This document shows, piece by piece, positions 52,077 to 60,800 of a DNA stretch of 64,000 bases. Within the stretch, counting starts at the first letter, position 1. Each line of letters begins with the position of its first letter. Position numbers and translations under genes: made by a program. The DNA is from Pseudomonas botevensis (lineage in GTDB: Bacteria > Pseudomonadota > Gammaproteobacteria > Pseudomonadales > Pseudomonadaceae), in the NCBI RefSeq assembly GCF_019145475.1, contig NZ_JAHTKI010000002.1:62001-126000 (forward strand), given 5' to 3'. The notes below the pieces were generated by a model, which was given only the letters and a program-made list of their open reading frames with translations, was not told where the DNA came from and ran no database searches.

Positions 52077-53795
52077 TCAGCCCGCCAGTTCGACGTCACG
52101 CACCCGCGCCCAATCCGCGATCAACCGTGCCGGAGTCCCGCAAACCTTGCGCTTGTACACGAAATGGCGGCACTTCTCGGCAAACTGATTACGGTTGTAC
52201 AGCATGTCCTCCTGCATCTCCTGCAACTCGGTGTCCCGGCATTGCCCGATCAGCACATGATCGACCCGCAACTTGCGCTCGCGCACGGCGGCGTAGGTTG
52301 GGTCGCCCAGAACGCCGTTGGCCCGTTGCAGCAGCCACAGGGCGAACTCTTCCGGGCAACGTGGCCCGATTTCCTGAACCATGCCCAGTTGCAACGCCTG
52401 GCGGGCGCTGACCGGCAGGCAGGCCTGGGTCAATTGCTCGGCCATGGCCGGGCCGACCGCCCGGGGCAGGCTGTAGGTCCAGTATTCCGAACCGTACAGC
52501 CCCATGCTTTTGTAATGCGGATTGAGCACCACGTCGGCCCGGGCAAACACAATGTCGGCCGCCAGCGCCAGCATCACCCCGCCGGCACCGGCATTGCCGG
52601 TGATACCGCTGACGACCAGTTGCCGGGCACTGAGCAGTTCTGCGCAGACGTCGTCGATGGCCTGGATATTGGCCCAGGCTTCGGCACCCGGATCCTCGGC
52701 GGCCTGAATCACGTTCAGATGCACGCCGTTGGAAAAACTCCCGCGTCCGCCCTTGATCAGCAGCACCTGAGTGTCGCGGGCCTTGGCCCAACGCAGGGCT
52801 TCGACCATTCGCCCGCATTGCTCGGTGCTCATGGCGCCGTTGTAGAACTCGAAGGTCAGTTCACCGACATGCCCGGATTCGCGGTAGCGGAGCGGTTGAT
52901 AGGCCTCCTCGCAGAACGGCGAACGGGCGACCGACCAGTCCAGCACCGGCAGCCCCGCCAGTTGCCCGGCAAGCACATGCCGCGCCGGGCGTTTGAAGGT
53001 TTCCTCGCCGGGCTGCGGTTTGCGCCGCAGCGAGCCGATCCACAGACTCTGATCGCCGGTCGCTACCAGAATCGCATCGTCATGCACAGCGAGGATTTCC
53101 CCCGGCCTGCCGGTGCGCTCGTCCGGGTGTGCGTCGTACACGTAGTACTGCCCGCCGGCCAGACTCGCAAGGACGCCGGGCTGACCGTCCGCCGCATCGA
53201 TGCAGCGCTTGATGAAGCGTGAGCAGTCATGCCAGCTGAAACTGCGATCGTCCTGCTTCATGTTCGGCTGCAAGCGCCCGCGTACTTTCGGATCGTTGTA
53301 ATCGAGCGCTACCGGGACGAAACCGTCGATGAATTTCTCCACCACTTCGCGGATGCAGCGAATCGCCGCATCGCTGACCCGGCCGTTGTACAGCTCGGAC
53401 TTGCGCAGCCCCGCCGGCAGATTGAATTCGCAGGTGGCCCACACCGGGCCAGCGTCCATTTCTTCCACCGCTTGCAGGGCGGTGACGCCCCACGACGGCA
53501 GCTCACGGGTGATCGCCCAATCCAGTGCGCTGGCGCCGCGATCACCAACGATGCCGGGGTGGATGATCACCACCGGGCGTTGCGGATGGCGCCACAGCGC
53601 CTCGGGTACGCGATCCTTGAGGAACGGGCAGATCACCAGATCCGCGCCGCTGTTTTCGATCTGTTCGCACACGGCGGTTGCGTCGGTGAACAGCACCACG
53701 CTGGGCGAATGCCCGGCCTCGCGCAGCTCCAGCCAGGCGCGTTGCGTCAGGCCGTTGAACGCCGACGCCAGCAGAATGATGTTGAGTGGTCGCAT
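52077..53795 (-). CDS. hoxX: HoxX/HypX-like CO-forming protein
   Basis: A 572-residue fusion. An N-terminal formyltransferase domain (about 1-265) has the family's VVIIHPGIVGDRGASALDWA and NGRVSDAAIRCIREVV. A C-terminal enoyl-CoA-hydratase-like domain (about 290-572) has LIKGGRGSFSNGVHLNV, GNAGAGGVMLALAADIVFA and MGLYGSEYWTYSLPRAVG. HypX/HoxX converts a formyl group into CO for the CO ligand of [NiFe] hydrogenase. No hydrogenase or hyp genes are near, so its role here is unclear. The start is a clean ATG. Confidence 0.85.
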   Translation of the reverse strand: MRPLNIILLASAFNGLTQRAWLELREAGHSPSVVLFTDATAVCEQIENSGADLVICPFLKDRVPEALWRHPQRPVVIIHPGIVGDRGASALDWAITRELPSWGVTALQAVEEMDAGPVWATCEFNLPAGLRKSELYNGRVSDAAIRCIREVVEKFIDGFVPVALDYNDPKVRGRLQPNMKQDDRSFSWHDCSRFIKRCIDAADGQPGVLASLAGGQYYVYDAHPDERTGRPGEILAVHDDAILVATGDQSLWIGSLRRKPQPGEETFKRPARHVLAGQLAGLPVLDWSVARSPFCEEAYQPLRYRESGHVGELTFEFYNGAMSTEQCGRMVEALRWAKARDTQVLLIKGGRGSFSNGVHLNVIQAAEDPGAEAWANIQAIDDVCAELLSARQLVVSGITGNAGAGGVMLALAADIVFARADVVLNPHYKSMGLYGSEYWTYSLPRAVGPAMAEQLTQACLPVSARQALQLGMVQEIGPRCPEEFALWLLQRANGVLGDPTYAAVRERKLRVDHVLIGQCRDTELQEMQEDMLYNRNQFAEKCRHFVYKRKVCGTPARLIADWARVRDVELAG

Positions 53796-54243
53796 GCTTG
53801 CTCTTCCTTGAGGTGCTTTTCCTTGATGGGGACAGCCGCAGGCTCCCGGGGAGCCGTCCGTGGCTTTCGATGGAAGCGCAAGGGTAGAGAGTGTCGTCGA
53901 CCGTGCCAGTGACCGAGATCAACGTTGTGTCAGCCAATGTTTCTGCGGCGACCAAGGGGCTTTTTTGCGGCTTTTTCGTTCGGAAAACCCATCGGCGTCC
54001 TACGGAAAGTGGAGATTTTTGCTCCTGGGGCGGGATATTTCCGACGACATTTTAGGGTTGGCCGTCGGAAGTGCGGTCGATAGCATCGGTCGTGACATGA
54101 AGTCACTGAGCGGCGTAAGCGCTCGGAGCCCTGACAACGGATGGATTATGCGAACCCTACCTATCGAGAACGAAACGACCTTTTATTCTCCTCGCCATTC
54201 CTGGCGCGATGACCGTGCCAGATGTCCCATGGAGGGCGATGCG
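53796..54243. other. intergenic region before the Xre-RES pair
   Basis: No gene is supported, although an open frame runs through it in frame with the antitoxin. It contains the hairpin GGCTCCCGGGGAGCC at 53841-53855. Further on, TTCCGACG (54039-54046) and CGTCGGAA (54063-54070) form an inverted repeat. The second could be an operator or leader for the toxin-antitoxin promoter; this is inferred from symmetry. Confidence 0.4.
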
Positions 54244-54720
54244 ATGCCACCAGCAAAAGCGCCCCGGCTCTCGGGGCTGAAGAGGGTCGAAGGCAAACCT
54301 GTCGAGGTACTGCTGCACGGCCGGCAATGGGACGAGGACCCGATGTATATCGTTCACTACACGCAGCAGGGCTTTGACCTGCGGGACGTGGCCAACATGA
54401 TTTCGACCTCCGAGCTGTACCGGGAAAACGAGCTTGTCCAGCTCATCACCGGCAAGTCCGTCCCCACCGTGCGGCGTCTGCTCAAGGACGTGAAGCCGAC
54501 TCGGCTCAGTCGGCAACAGAGCATGATCGCTTTCCAGTACGCACAGGCGCTGGAGCTGGCTGTCCACGTACTTCACGATCAGGAGCGGGCCGAGGCATGG
54601 TTGAACAAGGCGACCAAGTGGCTGAATGGCTACAGGCCGGTGGAACTGATCGAGAATCCGCTCGGATATAAAATGGTGGATGAGTATCTGAACCGGATCA
54701 AATACGGGGTTTATCAATGA
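54244..54720 (+). CDS. antitoxin, Xre/MbcA/ParS family (DUF2384)
   Basis: A 158-residue protein. The ATG at 54244 has GGAGGGCG at ideal spacing, and the upstream extension of the frame is not family-like. Motifs of the toxin-binding type are STSELYRENELVQLITGKSV, VPTVRRLLKDVKPTRLSRQ, QYAQALELAVHVLHDQERAE and WLNGYRPVELIENPLGYKM. This matches antitoxins of RES-Xre type II modules. It usually autoregulates the operon. Its stop overlaps the toxin start by 4 bp. Confidence 0.9.
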   Translation: MPPAKAPRLSGLKRVEGKPVEVLLHGRQWDEDPMYIVHYTQQGFDLRDVANMISTSELYRENELVQLITGKSVPTVRRLLKDVKPTRLSRQQSMIAFQYAQALELAVHVLHDQERAEAWLNKATKWLNGYRPVELIENPLGYKMVDEYLNRIKYGVYQ

Positions 54721-55220
54721 ACCCGCTGCCTTGGGATGAGCGCTGGTACGCGTGGCGGCTGGACCCCGAGGTGTATCGGTGTACCTGGGACAGCGGTATC
54801 GGTTCGGAACTCATGGGTGGGCGATGGAACCGACCTGGCCGGCGCGTCGTTTATGCGTCGGTCGATCCGTCCACGGCCATACTGGAGGTTGCGGCGCATG
54901 GCAGTTTTGATGCACTGGATAGAGAGCCCCATGTGCTGACGTGCTTTGAGGTGACCAACGCCGCTCAGGTCAAGATCGTCCAGCCGGAAGAGATGCCGAA
55001 CCCGAACTGGCTGATCCCCGCGCAACCGTCGCCCAATCAGCAACACTTTGCCGATGCGTTGCTGGCCGAGCATCCGTTTGTGCTCGTTCCTTCGGCGGCA
55101 ACCCGCCATTCGTGGAATTTGCTGGTGAGCTGCGAACTGGCGGAGGGACAGTTCAGGCTGGTGTCGCAAGAGCGCTTCGGCCTGGACACGCGGTTGCTGA
55201 AAGAACTGGCATTGGCCTGA
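54717..55220 (+). CDS. RES-family toxin (NAD+ phosphorylase type)
   Basis: A 167-residue RES-domain protein. YAWRLDPEVYRCTWDSG and MGGRWNRPGRRVVYASVD supply the conserved Arg and GGRWN motif, and TAILEVAAHGSFDALDREP supplies the conserved Glu. Characterised members degrade NAD+ and arrest growth when free of their antitoxin. The ATGA overlap with the antitoxin gene shows coupled expression. It is followed by a strong terminator. Confidence 0.92.
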   Translation: MNPLPWDERWYAWRLDPEVYRCTWDSGIGSELMGGRWNRPGRRVVYASVDPSTAILEVAAHGSFDALDREPHVLTCFEVTNAAQVKIVQPEEMPNPNWLIPAQPSPNQQHFADALLAEHPFVLVPSAATRHSWNLLVSCELAEGQFRLVSQERFGLDTRLLKELALA

Positions 55221-55284
55221 TCGGTCCCGATGGTTTTCTGCATCACCTGCGCACCGCTCAAGCTTGATCTACCCCTGAAACGAC

Positions 55285-55316
55285 AAATCCCGCCACGGGG
55301 GCGGGATTTGTTTTTC
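55285..55316 (+). terminator. intrinsic terminator after the RES toxin
   Basis: CAAATCCCGCC (55285-55295) pairs perfectly with GGCGGGATTTG (55301-55311) around ACGGG and is followed by TTTTT. It lies in the convergent gap before the SCP2 gene, so it may serve both directions. Confidence 0.85.
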
Positions 55317-55329
55317 GCTGACCGAAGTC

Positions 55330-55644
55330 TTACGAAGGGAACAGCTCGGACAGCTTCATGGCCAGCATCATGTCGCCTTCAGCGCGCAGTTTGCCGCCCA
55401 TGAATGCCTGCATGCCGTCGGTCGAACCGTCGACGATGCCTTCCAGGGTTTCGCCGTCCATCACCAGAGTGACCTGGGCGTCCGGGTTCTCGCCTTCTTT
55501 CAGTTCGCAGGTGCTGTCCTTGACGATCAGCGAGAAGTTCTTGGTGTCGTCGATGCGGAAACCGAAGACCAGATCCAGACCGGCAGCAGCGGCTGGGTTG
55601 AACTTGGCTTTCATTGCTTGTACGGCATCAGCTACGGAGGTCAT
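55330..55644 (-). CDS. SCP2 sterol-binding domain protein
   Basis: A 104-residue SCP2 protein: VADAVQAMKAKFNPAAAAGL, LVFGFRIDDTKNFSLIVKDS, CELKEGENPDAQVTLVMDGE and MQAFMGGKLRAEGDMMLAM. These small cytosolic domains carry lipids or acyl compounds; the bacterial ligand is unknown. The ATG at 55644 is preferred over the longer frame. It follows the histidine phosphatase gene by 48 bp on the same strand. Confidence 0.9.
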   Translation of the reverse strand: MTSVADAVQAMKAKFNPAAAAGLDLVFGFRIDDTKNFSLIVKDSTCELKEGENPDAQVTLVMDGETLEGIVDGSTDGMQAFMGGKLRAEGDMMLAMKLSELFPS

Positions 55645-55692
55645 GGTTCGATCCTTTTTGGTTGATTGCAGCAGGGTCACAGTAATCCGGAC

Positions 55693-56403
55693 TCAGCGGA
55701 AGGTGATGAGTTCCGGGGCCTTCAGCAGTTGCAGATGCGCATGACTGTTGAAGGAAGCCAGAGCCACCTCGCGACCGCGAAACTTCAGCTGGTTGAGCGA
55801 GGTGTTGACGATTTGCCAGTTCAGTTCAAAAGCCTGTCGGGCAGGCACTTGGGTAATCAGGTGGAGCAGGGCGGTGATGGTGCCACCAGAGGTGAATACC
55901 GCGATTTTCTGGGTGTTGTCGGCTTGTTCGAGGATGCGTTGCAGTCCGCCCTGGACTCGTTCGACGAACCCCAGCCAGCTCTCCAGGCCCGGTGTGTCGT
56001 AGGTGCCGGCCAGCCAGCGCTCGATGATCAGGGCGAAAATACGCTGGAACTCGCCACGGTTCTGTGCGGCGTTGCGCAGGATCTCGAGGGCTTCGGGTTC
56101 GTCCGGCAGCATGGCCGGGAGCAGGGCGCGGATCACCGCGTCGGCGTCGAACTCGTTGAAGGCGGAATCGATTTCCAGGGGTGGCACCGGCAGGCCGACG
56201 GCGGCGAACTGCTCCAGCGCGCTGTTGGCGGTGTGCTGCTGGCGACGCAGATCACCGGACAGGCAGCGATCGAAGCTGATTCCCAGCTCGGCGAGGTGCC
56301 GACCGAGGATTTCCGCCTGACGCACACCGGTGGGGGACAGGACGTCGTAGTCGTCTGCACCGAAGGAGGCCTGGCCATGTCGAATCAAGTAGATGCTGCC
56401 CAC
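55693..56403 (-). CDS. histidine phosphatase family protein
   Basis: A 236-residue enzyme of the phosphoglycerate-mutase-like superfamily. The phosphohistidine motif is IYLIRHGQASFGADDYDVLS at the N-terminus, followed by LSGDLRRQQHTANSALEQF and the second catalytic His in AVFTSGGTITALLHLITQ. The usual second-His context has diverged. It is a cytosolic phosphatase of unknown substrate, probably co-transcribed with the SCP2 gene. Confidence 0.88.
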   Translation of the reverse strand: MGSIYLIRHGQASFGADDYDVLSPTGVRQAEILGRHLAELGISFDRCLSGDLRRQQHTANSALEQFAAVGLPVPPLEIDSAFNEFDADAVIRALLPAMLPDEPEALEILRNAAQNRGEFQRIFALIIERWLAGTYDTPGLESWLGFVERVQGGLQRILEQADNTQKIAVFTSGGTITALLHLITQVPARQAFELNWQIVNTSLNQLKFRGREVALASFNSHAHLQLLKAPELITFR

Positions 56404-56609
56404 GTCCGCGTCATCCCGGTACGTTGAAGGTTGAGGCGAGGTTATGGGGATGCAGGTGAGCTGTCAATGAAAAAACATACGCTTGTTTGAAATGCCCGTT
56501 ACAGGCCTGTTTCCAGAGGTTTCACGGCTGGCCGATGAAGCAGCGCATGGGTATGCTGGACGTTATCCCGCGCGTGTTACACATCGGCGCATCGTTTGAA
56601 GGAGTCCTC

Positions 56610-57632
56610 GTGGAGTTTTTGACTGAATACGCCAGCTTCCTGGCCAAGACCGTGACACTGGTCATCGCCATCCTGGTGGTGCTGGCCAGTTTTGCTGCGT
56701 TGCGCAGCAAGGGCCGCCGCAAGTCGGCCGGCCAGTTGCAAGTCAGCAAGCTCAATGATTTCTATAAAGGCTTGCGTGAGCGGCTGGAGCAGACCTTGCT
56801 CGACAAGGACCAGCTCAAGGCTCTGCGCAAGGGCCAGGCCAAATCCGAGAAGAAACAGAAGAAGCAACCCGATACCAAACCACGGGTGTTCGTGCTGGAC
56901 TTCGACGGCGACATCAAGGCCTCGGCCACCGAAAGCCTGCGTCATGAAATCACCGCGCTGCTGACCCTCGCCACGCCGAAGGACGAAGTGGTGCTGCGCC
57001 TGGAGAGCGGTGGTGGCATGGTTCACAGCTATGGCCTGGCATCGTCGCAACTGGCGCGTATCCGTGAAGCGGGTGTGCCACTGACTATCTGCATTGACAA
57101 GGTCGCGGCCAGCGGCGGCTACATGATGGCGTGCATCGGCGAGAAGATCATCAGCGCCCCCTTCGCGATTCTCGGCTCCATCGGCGTGGTCGCGCAGTTG
57201 CCCAACGTCAACCGGCTGCTGAAAAAACACGACATCGATTTTGAAGTTCTGACCGCCGGCGAGTACAAGCGCACCCTGACCGTGTTCGGCGAAAACACCG
57301 AGAAAGGCCGGGAGAAGTTCCAGGAAGACCTGGATATCACTCACCAACTGTTCAAGAACTTCGTCGCCCGCTATCGCCCGCAACTGGCGATCGATGAAGT
57401 GGCGACCGGCGAGGTCTGGCTCGGCATCGCCGCGCTGGACAAGCAACTGGTGGACGAACTCAAGACCAGCGACGAGTACCTGGCCGAGCGCGCCAAACAG
57501 TCCGAGCTTTATCACCTGCATTACGCCGAACGTAAGAGCCTGCAGGAACGTATCGGCATGGCCGCCAGCGGTTCGGTGGATCGCGTGCTGTTGAACTGGT
57601 GGAGTCGCCTGACCCAACAGCGTTTCTGGTAA
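56610..57632 (+). CDS. sohB: SohB, inner-membrane S49-family peptidase
   Basis: A 340-residue protein. The GTG start at 56610 has AAGGAG and gives the usual length with one N-terminal helix (VTLVIAILVVLASFAAL). The SohB/SppA core shows VVLRLESGGGMVHSYG, then catalytic Ser168 in DKVAASGGYMMAC and general-base Lys220 in TAGEYKRTLT. SohB is thought to act in membrane-protein or signal-peptide turnover. It is followed by two hairpins. Confidence 0.92.
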   Translation: MEFLTEYASFLAKTVTLVIAILVVLASFAALRSKGRRKSAGQLQVSKLNDFYKGLRERLEQTLLDKDQLKALRKGQAKSEKKQKKQPDTKPRVFVLDFDGDIKASATESLRHEITALLTLATPKDEVVLRLESGGGMVHSYGLASSQLARIREAGVPLTICIDKVAASGGYMMACIGEKIISAPFAILGSIGVVAQLPNVNRLLKKHDIDFEVLTAGEYKRTLTVFGENTEKGREKFQEDLDITHQLFKNFVARYRPQLAIDEVATGEVWLGIAALDKQLVDELKTSDEYLAERAKQSELYHLHYAERKSLQERIGMAASGSVDRVLLNWWSRLTQQRFW

Positions 57633-57641
57633 GTCCTGTCA

Positions 57642-57675
57642 GGAGTTCTGTTTGCAATACCGCAAACAGAACTCC
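57642..57675 (+). terminator. strong hairpin downstream of sohB
   Basis: GGAGTTCTGTTTGC (57642-57655) and GCAAACAGAACTCC (57662-57675) form a perfect 14-bp stem around AATACC, just after the stop codon. There is no U-run, so it may be a terminator of another type or an mRNA-stabilising hairpin. Confidence 0.6.
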
Positions 57676-57677
57676 AT

Positions 57678-57693
57678 GCACTTTAAAAAGTGC
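57678..57693. other. second short hairpin upstream of the giant LRR gene
   Basis: GCACTTT and AAAGTGC pair perfectly around AA, 2 bp after the larger sohB hairpin. It precedes the AT-rich promoter region of the next gene. Confidence 0.5.
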
Positions 57694-57823
57694 GGTACAT
57701 AGATACTTCAACGTTTCATATTGTTGTTGCCTGAGCCTATGTAACGATCAGCTATTCGCGCTTTTTCCGGAAAAACTTCAACCTTAAGCTGTGTGTTCTT
57801 AACAGCAAGAAGGTTGTTTTTAC

Positions 57824-60800
57824 ATGGAAGTTGAAAAAAACAATACCACCGTGCCCGGAATGACACCGGCCCAGCAAGGTGTATTTTTCGATCTGCTGAA
57901 AAAGCAGATACCCGCGTGGATGCTCCAGGCGCCGGAAGATGTGCGTACGGCGCTGTATAAAAGCCTGAAGTCCAGTTATCAATCGCGAAGCACCGTGCTT
58001 GACGAGTTGCGCGCCTTCAAGTCACCAGAAAAATTCTGTGCACCGTTGCTGGCCCAGGCCTTGTCAGCCAAGTTGGTTGAGCCTGTGCAGGTTGAAGGCG
58101 TGGTTTTCCAGCATGTGCGTTCGGCCTCCAGTCTGCTCGGGCTGCGCAAGAAACTGGTGTTGCCGATCGCCAGGGATCTGTTGACGGCGGCCTGTGAAAA
58201 CTTTGAAGCCAGCGAGACTGACGCCGGCAACTATCACGAACGATCGCTGATATACATTCCGGATCGTATTACGGGTCGTGGCAATAAACTTCTCTCGATC
58301 GAACCCCATGAGTTTGCGCAATTGTGCCGCGCACTGGATCTGGGAAAAAGTTACCAGAATCACCTCGCTGCACTGTTTGGCAGTAAAAGCCAGGTTGGAA
58401 GTTTGCGGGAGAAATCCATTGCCTGTGCGAAAGATCAGTTTGAAGTTGAAAGGCATCTCGCCTACATGCAGAAGCATATAAGCGAAGATGTTTACACGAT
58501 GTTGAAGTCCGTCAGCGAGAACAAGTCGTCGATAACCCTGGGTAAAAACTCGCTGGGTTATCAGCGTCTGGAAATGCTCGATATCAAACTCCACGGCCCG
58601 ATGTTCGTCGGCCCTGTCACCGAACACAAGGATGGTGACTTCCGTTGCGTCGTCTACCTGCCGGGCGATCCGCTGCATCCATTGAAGGAGTACGCCTCGT
58701 TCTCTCAGTTTGAGGTGGAACTGAGCAGGCGCCTGCGAACGCCTGAGTTCCGCACGTTTTTCATGCGGTACATCAAACTGAAGGACCGGGCCACGTTTCT
58801 CTCCAATCTTGACCAACGCCTGATAACCGTCAGACACCCCAGCCTGCACAAGGAGTCGGTGTATGTGCAGATCAGTGGCTTCGATCTGGACACCGAGAAC
58901 AAATACGATGTGTTTCTGGCGATGTTTCAGCATCACGCCGAGCAGGTGCTGGCCAACGCGCGTTTGCTGGTGGTGCCGACTGACGATGAGGACGAAAAAA
59001 GCCGACTGGCGAGGCTCGACACCTACCAGACCATCGGCTTCAACGCGGTGCTGTTCTTTGCTTCATTCGTTCCGGTGGTGGGCGAAATCATGTTCGCCGT
59101 GGCCGGTATCCAATTGCTCACGACGGTGTATGAGGGCATCGCCAGCTGGGCTGCCGGGGAGCAGGAACAGGCCACGGACTATTTGTTCGAAACCCTCGAA
59201 AACCTGATTCTGATGGCGGCGCTGGGGGTTACCGGCAAAGCGGTCAGCGGCACTTACAAGGCGATCATGGCGAGCGATTTTGTCCTGCGCTTGCGTGAGG
59301 TGCCGGTTTCACCCGGGGCGATGCGTTTATGGAAAAGCGACCTCTCGGCTTATCGTGAGCCTCAAATCATCCCCCGTGGGATCCGGGTGGACGAGCAGGG
59401 GCTGGTCTCACAGAAAAACAATCGCTACCTGCGCATCGGCGCGGACAACTTTGCCGTGCAACCCAGACAGCAAACCGATGTGTGGGAAGTCCAGCCTCCG
59501 CAACAGACTGGCAGCTATTTGCCGGTACTCGAAACCAACGGCGCCGGGGCATGGCGACATGATTCCGAGTTGCCCCAGGAATGGAATCTGCTGACCTTGT
59601 TCCGACGTCTGGGCTATCGCGAGGAAGAGGTGTCGGATGTGCAGGCCTTGCAGGTGTTGGCCGCCATCGGTGTCGATGAAAACCAGTTGCATCGTCTGTT
59701 TGTCGACCGGCGAAAACCGATGGCAACTCTGGTCGACACGGTCCGGCGATTTCGCGCCGATACTGCCGTCGAGCAGTTCATGCAAGCGCTGGGTGAAACC
59801 ACATCCGCCCCCATGGCCGATGCCGATCTGCAGTTGTTTTTGCTGACTTCCGCCAGCAACTGGCCGAAAGATCTTGCCGTGAGCGTCGTCAGCGCCCTGG
59901 GTAACGAGATCACCCGCTACGGTCCGGCCAAGGCTTCGCGGCCTTTGAAGATTGCCCAGGATCTTTTGCACAAGGGGCAGTTCTATCCGGTGCTCCTGGC
60001 AGGCCTTGATAACCCGCAGCGCACGCTGCTACTGGGTACGGCGTCGAATGAACAGGCCAGCCAGATTTCCCGTCTCACGCAATTGCTCGCCAGGCAGGCC
60101 GGGCGCTCGCGTCTGGCGCTGTTCAACCGACTGGACCTGCGTACCGACATTGCCAAGGCGTCGATGGCCGCCCCGGTGCGCAAGGCGTTTGCCGGGTTGC
60201 CGGGTGCGGTGGTCGACGAACTGGCACTCAATGCCGATGCCAGCGAGTGGCTGGAACTTGAGGACGACAAGCTGCCGCTGCGCCTTGCCGAAGAGGCGCG
60301 ACGCTATCAGCAAGTGGTGAACTTGAACCGTGTCTACGAAGGCCTGTACCTGGATGGAGCCAGTGACCTGAGCACCGATATGGTGGTGCTCGATACCCTG
60401 GGTAATCTGCCAGGATGGCCGCAGGATGTGTTTATCGAAATCACCGAGTGGGCGGTGCCGTCCGAGGACAAGGCCAGACTTGGCCCGGCCGATGCCCGCT
60501 ACAAAGTGTTCATCGAGGCGTTCGAGGATCGTTATCAAGCGGTCGATGCCGACGAGAAGGTGCTGGCGAAACACTCCTCACGCACCCGCGCGCATTATTT
60601 TCAGACCCTGTGGCAAAGCCTGCCTGAACATGCGCGAAAGGCGCTGGGCGTGGAGGCGGACGACGCGGGTGTCGGCTTGCGCGAGAAGATCACTGCACTG
60701 GCCCTGCAACGACGTGAACTCGTTGCGCGACTGGTGAGTAAGGAATCTCTGCGCGTAGGCTACCGCTCGCCCATGGGCCTGGCTGATCCACGAGTCGTGC

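Noticed and set aside
53860..54243. N-terminal extension of the antitoxin frame
   Set aside because: The extension is not like Xre/ParS antitoxins and the ATG at 54244 has a much stronger ribosome binding site.
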